Assembly: GCF_008704795.1 (NCBI RefSeq)
Contig: NZ_CP023690.1
Location: forward strand, 1,866,001 to 1,930,000
Length of the DNA stretch: 64,000 nucleotides
Origin: Streptomyces spectabilis
GTDB lineage: Bacteria > Actinomycetota > Actinomycetes > Streptomycetales > Streptomycetaceae
Direction: 5' to 3'
How positions within the stretch are numbered: the stretch's first letter is position 1; the number at the start of each line of letters is the position of its first letter. Under the pieces are notes generated by a model. The model was given only the letters and a program-made list of their open reading frames with translations. It had not been told where the DNA came from and did not search any database. Of this stretch, positions 1 through 6,462 are shown piece by piece. Made by a program: the position numbers and the translations under genes.

Positions 1-121
1 CCGGTTCGTGGTGACGCTCCCGGAGAGCTGGAAACCGCCTCCGTCTCCCACTCCTCTCCCAGTGGATCTTTCGGAGTGGATGAAGTTGCAGGTCAAGGAG
101 GCTAAGGCTGCGTTGGGATGA
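1..121 (+). CDS. C-terminal end of an unrecognised protein (runs off left edge)
   Basis: An open frame enters from outside the window (first full codon at base 2) and stops with TGA at 119-121. The visible 39 residues are Pro-rich and then helical, ending LQVKEAKAALG. I do not recognise the family and see no start codon. Its stop overlaps the ATG of the uppP-like remnant by 4 bp (ATGA at 118-121), so the two would be translationally coupled if both are expressed. It could equally be a rearrangement joint, because what follows is only the tail of a membrane protein. Confidence 0.4.
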   Translation, partial: RFVVTLPESWKPPPSPTPLPVDLSEWMKLQVKEAKAALG

Positions 122-255
122 TCTGGTTCATGAAGTTCATCACGACCAAGAGCTTCATGCCCTTCGTCTACTACCGGATCGCGCTGGGCATCGTGCTGTT
201 CATCCTGGTGGGAGCGGGTGAACTGAGCCCGCACGCGGGAGAGTCGGGGGACTAG
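118..255 (+). pseudogene. uppP: Truncated C-terminal remnant of undecaprenyl-diphosphatase (UppP/BacA)
   Basis: Reading from ATG 118 gives 45 residues containing FMKFITTKSFMPFVYYRIAL and a hydrophobic stretch, ending HAGESGD. This matches the last membrane helix of actinobacterial UppP, the integral-membrane enzyme of about 277 residues that dephosphorylates undecaprenyl diphosphate for cell-wall recycling. None of the catalytic region (the BacA1/BacA2 motifs) is present, and the bases upstream in the same frame contain a stop at 103-105 and no UppP-like sequence. It is therefore a broken copy rather than a start-site error. The usual terminator still follows it at 289-310. Recognition is by motif memory; a protein search would confirm it. 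Confidence 0.65.
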
Positions 256-288
256 ACCGGGCCTCGGGCGCCCCCCCTGAACATCACG

Positions 289-310
289 AAGGCCCCCGCG
301 GGGGGGCCTT
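289..310 (+). terminator. Rho-independent-type hairpin after the uppP remnant
   Basis: AAGGCCCCC and GGGGGCCTT form a long GC stem around a short GCGG loop, followed by TTC. It lies 34 bp behind the stop codon at 255 and probably once terminated the intact uppP transcript. Confidence 0.7.
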
Positions 311-430
311 TCGCACGCTGTTCAGCCCTGACAAGAGGCCCCGCCGCTGATGCCTGAGCGGCCGGCGCCACTCCGGCTCGGCCACATGCCCGCCACCGGG
401 CCATCGGGGACCGCATCCGCACCGCACGCC

Positions 431-682
431 TCAGCGCCCGGCTCTCCCAGGCCGCCGTCGACGAGCGGATCGCACGGAGTCACAAACGCTCTCCACCGCT
501 ACGAGACCGCTCGGAGCGTGCCCGCACTCGTTGACCGGTTCCTCATCGCCGATGCACGGATCCGCGTGCCAGATCACCGCTGCGCCGCCGCCCGACGCCG
601 AGTCCTTCACCACCGTCTCGGCCCTCTCGCCCGGCCGGATCGGCTCATCGCACCGCCAGCACAGCTGCGCACCCCGGCTCAT
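431..682 (-). CDS. Small Cys-rich hypothetical protein (83 aa)
   Basis: The ATG at 682 overlaps the TGA of the upstream gene (ATGA), and GAGGG lies just ahead as a ribosome site. The N-terminal half has CWRCDEPIRPGE and later IWHADPC, a Cys/His pattern like a single zinc knuckle, similar to short zinc-ribbon-like proteins common in Streptomyces accessory loci. The last 30 residues are Arg-rich and may be a run-on past the ancestral stop. It is the fourth gene in a chain (1696 to 431) joined by 4-bp overlaps. Function unknown; it could bind metal or nucleic acid. Confidence 0.55.
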   Translation of the reverse strand: MSRGAQLCWRCDEPIRPGERAETVVKDSASGGGAAVIWHADPCIGDEEPVNECGHAPSGLVAVESVCDSVRSARRRRPGRAGR

Positions 683-1029
683 GAGCCCTCGCTCTGAGTC
701 GGGTACACCGCCAGTTCCCGCAAACGCCGCCCCAGCTCAGCCACCCGCAACCCGGCACCGAGCGGTGTCTCGCACGGATCCGGCTCCTCGCCCACCATGA
801 GCAGCGCGTCCCGCGTCGCGTCCACCACCCGCAGATGCGCGTACCAGGCCCGGCTCCGTACCGGCGCGCGGGCCATGGCCCGCTCCGCGCTGGGCAGGCG
901 GAGGCGGATCTCGGCGAGGAGGCGCCGGTGCACCTCGGCTGTCTCCGCGGGCGGGGGCAGTGTGCCGCAGGCGGAGAAGGCCGCTTCCAACAGTCCGTCG
1001 AGGGCGGACTGGTCCGCCGTGAGTGTCAT
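679..1029 (-). CDS. DUF6415-type hypothetical protein (116 aa)
   Basis: Starts MTLTADQSALDGLLEAAF and contains the family-typical stretch RLRLPSAERAMARAPVRSRA, followed by a helix that continues ATRDALLM. These features resemble the DUF6415 proteins found beside XRE regulators in Streptomyces. The start at 1029 is fixed by a 4-bp ATGA overlap with the upstream gene; its own stop overlaps the next gene in the same way. No enzymatic motif is visible, and it is predicted to be mostly helical and cytoplasmic. The role is unknown; context suggests membership of a regulator-linked small-protein operon. Confidence 0.75.
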   Translation of the reverse strand: MTLTADQSALDGLLEAAFSACGTLPPPAETAEVHRRLLAEIRLRLPSAERAMARAPVRSRAWYAHLRVVDATRDALLMVGEEPDPCETPLGAGLRVAELGRRLRELAVYPTQSEGS

Positions 1030-1418
1030 GACCGGACCCCCACCGCGAGGGAGTCGGCACCCGCCCACGCGGCCAGCGCGCGCAGCACGACCGCCAGGCG
1101 GCGCTCGCCCAGCGGCAGGACGCGGTCGACGAGGACCTGCCGCCCGAACGCGAGGGCGAGGACGACCTCCAGGAAGGCGTACTCGCCTTCGCTGAGCTCC
1201 ATCTCGGGCAGGCGCAGGGACAGGTGGGTCCAGTCCGCGTAGACGGCGCCGCCGGTCCGCACGACGAGGATGCGCTGCACGGCGGGCCGGGCCAGGAGCG
1301 CGTGCTCCTCGATGAGCATCTCCACCGCGATGCGCTCCTGGCCCTCCGCCGCCCAGGCCCGCAGGCGTTCCTCGACGGACCAGGGCGCGGGCGGTGTGGG
1401 GTCGTGGTGCACGGTCAT
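1026..1418 (-). CDS. Hypothetical protein (130 aa) in regulator-linked operon
   Basis: ATG at 1418 is preceded by GGAGG with 7-nt spacing. The protein is soluble, begins MTVHHDPTPPAPWSVEERLR and continues with mixed helices; the C-terminal third (RRLAVVLRALAAWAGADSLA) is amphipathic. I do not recognise a named domain, but this gene type is often found directly ahead of DUF6415 genes. The ATGA overlaps at both ends mean coordinated translation with its neighbours, hinting at a complex of small partners in fixed stoichiometry. No catalytic signature seen. Confidence 0.7.
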   Translation of the reverse strand: MTVHHDPTPPAPWSVEERLRAWAAEGQERIAVEMLIEEHALLARPAVQRILVVRTGGAVYADWTHLSLRLPEMELSEGEYAFLEVVLALAFGRQVLVDRVLPLGERRLAVVLRALAAWAGADSLAVGVRS

Positions 1419-1696
1419 CCCAATGCCTCCGCGAGAAGTCCGGGGCCGCCGCTTGCTCGGAGAACAGAGGCGAGTTGGGCTGGCTTGGTGAGGCACCCAG
1501 AGCCATCCGGCCAGGTCACCCAGAAGCGCCCGCACACCGGCGCGCCCGTAGGCGGGCAGAGCAGCCGATCGCGCCCAGAACCGTGGCCACGCGGCTTCTG
1601 CGACGATCCAGTGCTCGCTGCGGATGGGGGGGCGAGGGCGCCCAGACTCCACGCCTCTCGGACGAGGCCAGGGTTCGCGGCAAGTGTCTCCTGCAT
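1415..1696 (-). CDS. Hypothetical protein (93 aa), first gene of overlapping chain
   Basis: ATG at 1696 has AGGAG seven bases upstream, and its TGA overlaps the next ATG (ATGA at 1418-1415). That overlap, repeated twice more downstream, is the main reason to call it real; the sequence itself (MQETLAANPGLVREAWSLGA..., three Cys, a Trp-rich middle) matches no family I know. An alternative longer frame starting at 1721 in register with the 130-aa protein lacks a convincing ribosome site. The gene sits 120 bp behind the XRE regulator, so it may share its transcript. Confidence 0.45.
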   Translation of the reverse strand: MQETLAANPGLVREAWSLGALAPPSAASTGSSQKPRGHGSGRDRLLCPPTGAPVCGRFWVTWPDGSGCLTKPAQLASVLRASGGPGLLAEALG

Positions 1697-1816
1697 CGTG
1701 CTGCTCCTGCTGGGTGGCCATAGGTTCCGCCCTGTCCTGTCTCGTGGGGTCCTGTTACGGACCGTACGGACGGGGCGCCGAGGAGCTCCAGAAACTTCTA
1801 CGAGATTCTATGAGGT

Positions 1817-2665
1817 TCACCCAAGGGCCCGCAGAGCCAGCGCGATCAAGCTCCGGGCCTCGGCCCCGTAGACGGCGAGCTCGGACAGCTCGGCGAACGT
1901 CTCGGCGTACATCGCGACTTCGCGCTGCTGGGTGAGTGTCAGGTATCCCGAAACCAGCTCGACGTTGACCTGTACGGAGTCGTAAATCCAGAACCCCTCA
2001 ACGGGCATGCGGCTGCGGCTGGCGCTCATGGGGACAACGCCGAGGCTGACGTTGGGCAAAGAACCAACCGTGATCAGCTGCCCCAGCTGGCCAGCCATGA
2101 CCTCTCGTCCGCCCATCCCCGAGCGCAGTACGGACTCTTCGACGAGGAACGCGAAGGTGCGGCCCCCCTCGTGCAGGATCTGCTGCCGGTCCATCCGCGC
2201 AGCGACAGCCGCGTCGACATCGTCTACGGCAACACGGCGTCGCTGCACCGCTCGCAGCACGGCTTCCGTGTACGCGCGGCTCTGGATGAGGCCGGGGACG
2301 AACCACGAGGAGTAGGCCCGGAAGCGTGTCGTGCGTTCGAAGAGAGGCCGTACGGCTTCCTGGGCGTGACGCAGGCCGTCGCGCTCCATCCTGCGCCAGT
2401 CGACGAACATGCCTTCCACGTCGCGGAGCCGCTGGATGAGGTCAGCGGCCTGGTCCTCGGCGCCGCACGCTGTGCACCAGGCCCGAATGTCGTCAGCGGA
2501 CGGCGACGTGCGAGCGGTCTGGATCCGGGAGACCTTGGACGGGTACCAGCCGAGCCTCTGTGCGAGCTGGCTCCCCTTGAGGCCTGCGTCCAGACGGATC
2601 TCGCCGAGGCGGTCGGCGAGATCCTCCCGAGCCTGCTGAGCGCTGGACGAATCCGATGACGCCAT
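1817..2665 (-). CDS. WhiJ-like XRE-family regulator with DUF5753 sensor domain
   Basis: 282 aa. Residues about 15-75 form an XRE helix-turn-helix (GLKGSQLAQRLGWYPSKVSR), and the rest is the DUF5753 domain (FERTTRFRAYSSWFVPGLIQ, SRMPVEGFWIY). This is the length and order of WhiJ-type regulators, which in Streptomyces act in groups with small partner proteins to control development and antibiotic genes. Usually a DUF397 protein is encoded next door; here the immediate upstream neighbour is a DUF6879 protein 9 bp away, so the two are probably co-transcribed and functionally paired. It likely binds DNA near its own operon. The ligand of the C-terminal domain is unknown. Confidence 0.9.
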   Translation of the reverse strand: MASSDSSSAQQAREDLADRLGEIRLDAGLKGSQLAQRLGWYPSKVSRIQTARTSPSADDIRAWCTACGAEDQAADLIQRLRDVEGMFVDWRRMERDGLRHAQEAVRPLFERTTRFRAYSSWFVPGLIQSRAYTEAVLRAVQRRRVAVDDVDAAVAARMDRQQILHEGGRTFAFLVEESVLRSGMGGREVMAGQLGQLITVGSLPNVSLGVVPMSASRSRMPVEGFWIYDSVQVNVELVSGYLTLTQQREVAMYAETFAELSELAVYGAEARSLIALALRALG

Positions 2666-2674
2666 GGTCGGCGG

Positions 2675-3208
2675 TCAGGCAGGGTGGTACTGGACGTGTG
2701 GGACGGCGCGCTGCCAGGCGGCTTCGAACGCCTCGCTGTGCTGCTCGGCGAGCACGGCATCGGTGATGTACTCGCGCCCGTCCTTGGCGAGCTGGCCCTC
2801 GCCGGTGAAGTGGTGCACCAGCAGCAGCTCGTCTTCGAACACCCAGAAGTCGTTGGCCGGCAGCAGGAGCCCAGTCGCCTCCCGCCGGGGCAGCCAGCGG
2901 ACTTGCTCGCCCGCGGCCAGGTTGGCGAAGGTCAGGTCGTACTCGTAGCGTGCGTAGTCGTGCAGGGGTTCAGACACCACACGCAGCCGGCGTACTGCCA
3001 CACCGCGGCCTGTCGCGGCCCGGACGACGTCGTGCCAGCCTCCCCACCACGAGGCCTTGTCCGACCGATCTAGCCGGTGTCCCTCCTGCCAGGCGATGAA
3101 TTCGGGATCCTCCAGCATGTAGCTGTCGCGCAACTCCAGGTGCACTGCTGATCGTTGAGCTTGAGCCAGGGCGCTACGCGCTGGTGGCTGCACTTGCTTC
3201 CTCTCCAC
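2675..3208 (-). CDS. DUF6879 family protein
   Basis: 177 aa. Contains the conserved DUF6879 core: LELRDSYMLEDPEFIAWQEG, GRGVAVRRLRVVSEPLHDYA, LAAGEQVRWLPR and NDFWVFED. The function of the family is not established, but it is repeatedly found with XRE/DUF5753 regulators and is proposed as a partner or signalling component. I chose GTG 3208, which starts inside the 3' part of the upstream frameshifted gene (35-bp overlap) with GGAG close in front. A 9-bp gap leads to the XRE gene, so they form an operon. No membrane segment or catalytic motif is visible. Confidence 0.85.
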   Translation of the reverse strand: MERKQVQPPARSALAQAQRSAVHLELRDSYMLEDPEFIAWQEGHRLDRSDKASWWGGWHDVVRAATGRGVAVRRLRVVSEPLHDYARYEYDLTFANLAAGEQVRWLPRREATGLLLPANDFWVFEDELLLVHHFTGEGQLAKDGREYITDAVLAEQHSEAFEAAWQRAVPHVQYHPA

Positions 3209-3445
3209 TGCGCTCCGGGCGTGGGATGTACTGCAACATCACCGCAGGCAGCCTAATGATCGTCTCGTGATCCGGCACGTTCGTGGAGTGCCCGGGGACA
3301 GAACCGATCTCCTGGCACGCCCGCACATCCTCAGGGGTCGCCTTGTACGACTGGATCAGCAGATCCCCTGTCTATCGTCCAGCCAGATCGCCGGAGACTC
3401 GTCCTGCGGGGTGTTGGGGATGATGCCGAGAAACCGTAGGGCCAT
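3174..3445 (-). pseudogene. Frameshifted small partner gene of the DUF6879/XRE operon
   Basis: ATG 3445 has a good ribosome site (GGAGATCGCG before ATG). It reads MALRFLGIIPNTPQDESPAI, continues WLDDRQGIC and then hits TGA. Shifting frame near 3364-3374 restores a continuous protein (GDLLIQSYKATPEDVRACQE, then VPGHSTNVPDHETIIRLPAV) to TAG at 3174. The composite resembles the roughly 85-aa proteins normally encoded just before DUF6879 genes (MALRLIGIDP..., GDLIIQG..., VPGH..IP.HE..IRIP). One missing base explains everything, so this is either recent inactivation or a sequencing error. The downstream DUF6879 start lies inside its tail, so translational coupling would be lost by the break. Confidence 0.7.
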
Positions 3446-3567
3446 CGCGATCTCCTCTGCCGAGCGGATTCCACGCTGTTGCACGCACCTTCACGGCGAA
3501 CGGGAGGCCCGTCAATACTGCATCACCCTATGTAACGAAGCTCGTGAGTAGCTGCTGTGTTCACCGT

Positions 3568-3596
3568 CACCGACTGTCGGTGTAACCGCCTACGCT
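3568..3596 (+). promoter_or_regulatory. Operator-like inverted repeat and -10 box before small orphan gene
   Basis: CACCGAC-T-GTCGGTG (3568-3582) is a perfect inverted repeat. Its right half TGTCGG is separated by exactly 10 nt from TACGCT (3591-3596), a Streptomyces-type -10. The same arrangement, TGTCGG-N10-TAGGCT, precedes the paralogous gene at 17699. A GTG lies 7 nt behind the -10, typical of a leaderless transcript. Confidence 0.55.
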
Positions 3597-3638
3597 GGCA
3601 GGCGTGTCCCCACCCCCAGCCCCCGGCCCGCCGCGGTC

Positions 3639-3782
3639 GTGAACGAGGACATTCGCGCCCTCTGGGCAGGGCGTGACGGAGACCCCCGCGTCAGGCTCAC
3701 GGCTGCCCAACGGGTGGTGTACGAGCGCCTCCTGATCGAGTGGGAAGCCGCGGTGCGCGCGGACATCGTCGCGGCCGCCTGA
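3639..3782 (+). CDS. Small orphan protein (47 aa), paralogue of the 17699 gene
   Basis: GTG 3639 to TGA 3782 encodes MNEDIRALWAGRDGDPRVRL followed by TAAQRVVYERLLIEWEAAVR and ADIVAAA. It aligns with the protein at 17699-17878 (ERIRGLWLRAGGRLSADQRR.YEQLVTEWAEAVRAEVVQAA), a small all-helical family common in Streptomyces, function unknown. The leaderless promoter points to a GTG at 3604 instead, but that frame closes at 3640 after 12 codons. The expected N-terminus is thus out of frame by one base, and 3639 is a fallback start. Either a frameshift has clipped the N-terminus or internal initiation is used. Confidence 0.5.
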   Translation: MNEDIRALWAGRDGDPRVRLTAAQRVVYERLLIEWEAAVRADIVAAA

Positions 3783-3958
3783 GTCGGGGCGCTCTGGGGC
3801 CACTCGTCGCGGAGGAGCGCGCAAGCTCGACCACCCCACGCCGTCCCCGACTACCAGCGCTTCGGCGGGCGCGGTCACTCACTCGTCATCGACAGCGGCT
3901 GGCACGGTCGCCGAAGCGTGCCTGGGCCGGCCGGCCGATAACGCCCGCTCCAGCGGCC

Positions 3959-4518
3959 TCACTTCACGTCACCCGTGAAGATCGCCGTCTCCGTCTCGAA
4001 GTCCGGCGACACCTCGATCTGCACGGTCTTCTCCGACTCCGGCACCGCGCACGCCCATGTCACGGCGAGGGAGCGGCCCGCGAGGAGCCGCGTCGAAGGA
4101 CTGCCCTTCAGTCCTCGCTCGGAGTCGATGACCAGTTCGCCTTCCTTGCCGTCCTCGCCATACGCGCAGTTCACGGAGAGTGCCGTCGTGTCGACCGTCG
4201 ACGTCCCTCCGTTCTCCACCCGCACGGTGAACTTCAGGTACGGCGTGTTCTCCGGGGCAGCAGTCGAACTCGACCTGCCACGCGTGAATTTCGACAGGCT
4301 GACCGCCACCTCGTTGCGGTAGGTGACGGTGTCGTCCAGACCGAACACCTGGGCTTCGCCGTCCTCTCCGCCTTCTTGTCGTCGTCGCGGCTGTTGACGA
4401 TGAAGACCCCTGTGGCGACTACGGCCGCGATCACAGCTGCGGCCGACCCGATGATGACGGCGTTGGTACGGCTCTTCTTCTGCAACGGCGGCTGCGGCTG
4501 CGGCGGGAACCGTGACAT
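3959..4518 (-). pseudogene. Frameshifted membrane-anchored DUF4352-like protein
   Basis: ATG 4518 starts MSRFPPQPQPPLQKKSRTNA, then a transmembrane helix (VIIGSAAAVIAAVVATGVFI) and a charged DDDKKA stretch. The frame then breaks near 4363-4372 and the rest continues one frame over as EAQVFGLDDTVTYRNEVAVS, SKFTRGRSS, TPYLKFTVRVENGGTSTVDT, ending FETETAIFTGDVK. The composite (about 185 aa) is a cytoplasmic Pro-rich tail, one membrane anchor and an extracytoplasmic beta-sandwich of the DUF4352/telomeric-repeat-binding-like type seen in many actinobacterial surface proteins. One base is missing in the deduced join. Two Cys residues in the outer domain could form a disulphide. Confidence 0.65.
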
Positions 4519-4846
4519 AGGCAGCCTTGCGGCGCACCGGCCCGGCGAAGGCGGAGGAGTAGTCGGGGTGGACGATCTCGTACCTTCTCGGTACACGCTT
4601 CGGCGTCCATGCGGAGAGTGCCGGGATCGCGGAGCGCGGGAGCGGTGGCGTCAGGCGCCGGCCGCCGCTGCTCGATGGCCAGGTCCTGGCCGTGGGCGGC
4701 TTCGTTCCGGTCGGACGGCAGTTGCCACGGAGCCGTGAGTCTTGGCACCGTACTCGACGGGACGGACGGGGATCAGGGCGTGAACATGCCCGGCTCCGTC
4801 CGGAGTTCAGTCGTGGGGGCAGCGATCGCTCGTTCTGGGGGGCAGT
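4519..4846 (+). other. 328-bp stretch without a supportable gene
   Basis: Located between the frameshifted membrane protein and the gene starting at 4847. Short open frames occur on the minus strand, but none has a ribosome site plus a recognisable sequence; they may be decayed 5' parts of the neighbouring pseudogene. No RNA gene or clear terminator seen. Confidence 0.4.
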
Positions 4847-5380
4847 GTGTGGATCACGCTCGTGGCGACCTTGTGCGGTACGGCTGCCGGTGTCGCTTCG
4901 ACGGTTGTCGCTGACCGGGTGCGATGGAAGCGGGACCGGGCGCATGCTCAGCGGGACAGGCAGGTGGAGGTCTGCGTCGAGTTCCTGCGGGCCCTGATGC
5001 GTGCCTACGAGGGGCTCTACGACGTGGCCTGCCGCGAGGACCGGGCCGCCGACCGGAACTACGGGGCGGTCAGGGACCTCATGGCCGAGGCGGGCACGGC
5101 GGATTCGCGGCAGTTGCTGCTGGTCACGGGGGAGTCGCACGTCACGATGGCGTGTGAGCACGCGTTCGCCGTGCTCCGGGACCTCAGGGACGCCGTGGGC
5201 AGGGGCCTGACCGCGGACACGAGGGCGTACCAGGAGGTCGACAGCCGGTTCAGGGACGCGCTGCACGACTTCCGTGTGGAGGTCCGGCGCAGTCAGGGTC
5301 TCGCCGACGCGGACGACATACGGCGCCCGCGGGTCCCTCCGTACGAGATGGTCCCCGTCCAGCCCGCGGGCAGCAGCTGA
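4847..5380 (+). CDS. Small membrane-anchored hypothetical protein (177 aa)
   Basis: GTG 4847 opens MWITLVATLCGTAAGVASTV, a single N-terminal hydrophobic helix, followed by a basic stop-transfer segment (DRVRWKRDRAHAQRDRQ) and a long helical cytoplasmic domain rich in Arg and Asp/Glu. This resembles a family of Streptomyces hypotheticals in which a short membrane anchor precedes a coiled-coil-like region. The function is unknown. The gene is monocistronic by context: pseudogene on the opposite strand upstream, 220-bp gap downstream. The start is uncertain by a few codons, but the hydrophobic helix fixes it closely. Confidence 0.75.
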   Translation: MWITLVATLCGTAAGVASTVVADRVRWKRDRAHAQRDRQVEVCVEFLRALMRAYEGLYDVACREDRAADRNYGAVRDLMAEAGTADSRQLLLVTGESHVTMACEHAFAVLRDLRDAVGRGLTADTRAYQEVDSRFRDALHDFRVEVRRSQGLADADDIRRPRVPPYEMVPVQPAGSS

Positions 5381-5468
5381 CGCCGCCGGTCCCACCAGCA
5401 CCGGACCGGGGGCTTTCCCCTGCCTCCACCCCAGGGTTACATTGCGTATGAGGCATGGTCAGGAAATC

Positions 5469-5560
5469 AGCCGCTCCGCGGCTTTCGTCCCCCCCTTTCT
5501 CCCGCCGCCCCCGCCCCCTCCTCTCCCCTCCGTTCCGTTCCGCAGCCACCCCTTCCCGTG
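5469..5560 (+). other. Hairpin followed by long pyrimidine tract in 5' leader of GAF-ANTAR gene
   Basis: AGCCGC-TCC-GCGGCT (5469-5483) is a compact hairpin. It is followed by about 75 nt that are almost entirely C and T (5484-5560). It is 40-130 bp ahead of the GAF-ANTAR start. It may act as a terminator or attenuator for read-through from 5380, or simply be a low-complexity tract. Confidence 0.35.
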
Positions 5561-5600
5561 TGCAGTCAGGTGACCACTGAGAAAGGAGCGTTGAGCCGCG

Positions 5601-6380
5601 ATGCCCGAGCAGGCGCGTGAAGAGCGGCTCGCCGCCGCTTTCGTCGAGCTCGCCGACACGCTCGTCGACGACTTCGACACCGTCAGCTTCCTCCATCTGC
5701 TCGCCACGCGATGCGTCGACCTCCTGGACGTCGCGTCCGCGGGCGTCACCCTGTCCGTGCCGGAGAGCGCGCCCCTGACGTCCGGGTCCGACGAACACAG
5801 CCACCGCCTGGAGCAGTTGGCCGTCGAGTGGGACGAAGGGCCCGGGCTCGACTGCCTCCGCTCCGGCCGGGTGGTCGACGGCGCGCTCCTGGCGAACGGC
5901 CGCCCGCACGCGCGATGGCCCCGGTTCGCCCCGCACGCGCTCCTGTCCGGCTTCGCCTCCGTCGCGGCCACGCCCCTGCGGCTGCGGGGGCGGACCATCG
6001 GCGCGCTCAGCCTCTTCCGCGAGCAGCCCGAGACGCCGCCGGTAGCGCAGCTCCGGCTCGCACAGGCCTTGGCGCGCCTCGCCACCATCGGCATCCTCCA
6101 GCAGCGCGCCGCACACCGGCAGCGCGTCATCGTCGGCCAGCTGGAGACGGCCCTGCGGTCCCGGGTGGTCATCGAGCAGGCCAAAGGCGCCCTGTCGCAC
6201 CGCCACCGGATCAGCGTGGACGAGGCGTTCACGCTGCTGCGCCGGCACGCCCGCTCCCAGCGGCGGTTGCTCACCGCGGTCGCCGAGGAGGTGCTGAACG
6301 AGACGACGGACCCACCCCAGCCGCGGACGGAGGGGACGAAGACGACGGAGACGACGGAGCGGACGGAGACGACTGACTGA
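5601..6380 (+). CDS. GAF and ANTAR domain regulator
   Basis: 259 aa. Residues about 20-165 form a GAF sensory domain (LLATRCVDLLDVASAGVTLS, VEWDEGPGLDCLRSG, ATPLRLRGRTIGALSLF). Residues about 175-235 form an ANTAR RNA-binding domain (LETALRSRVVIEQAKGALSH, SVDEAFTLLRRHAR). ANTAR proteins bind paired RNA hairpins and cause antitermination; in Streptomyces GAF-ANTAR pairs are common orphans. ATG 5601 is preceded by AAAGGAG. The C-terminal tail (TEGTKTTETTERTETTD) is low complexity and merges into a tandem DNA repeat past the stop, suggesting slippage-driven tail variation. The ligand and target RNA are unknown. Confidence 0.92.
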   Translation: MPEQAREERLAAAFVELADTLVDDFDTVSFLHLLATRCVDLLDVASAGVTLSVPESAPLTSGSDEHSHRLEQLAVEWDEGPGLDCLRSGRVVDGALLANGRPHARWPRFAPHALLSGFASVAATPLRLRGRTIGALSLFREQPETPPVAQLRLAQALARLATIGILQQRAAHRQRVIVGQLETALRSRVVIEQAKGALSHRHRISVDEAFTLLRRHARSQRRLLTAVAEEVLNETTDPPQPRTEGTKTTETTERTETTD

Positions 6381-6437
6381 CCGGCTGACCGGCTGGCCGA
6401 CTGGCCAGCTGACCGGCTGACCGGCTGACCGGCTGAC
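6377..6437 (+). repeat. Degenerate CTGACCGG tandem repeat
   Basis: At least seven near-copies of CTGACCGG / CTGGCCGA run from the stop codon of the GAF-ANTAR gene to about 6437. The preceding coding bases (GACGGAGACGACGGAG type) are also repetitive. This is a candidate variable-number repeat. Confidence 0.7.
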
Positions 6438-6462
6438 CCCGTGCCAGGCCCGGGGCCGGATC

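Noticed and set aside
3267..3551. Plus-strand frame of 94 codons over the frameshifted partner gene
   Set aside because: The minus strand gives a recognisable split homologue with a ribosome site; the plus frame has none.
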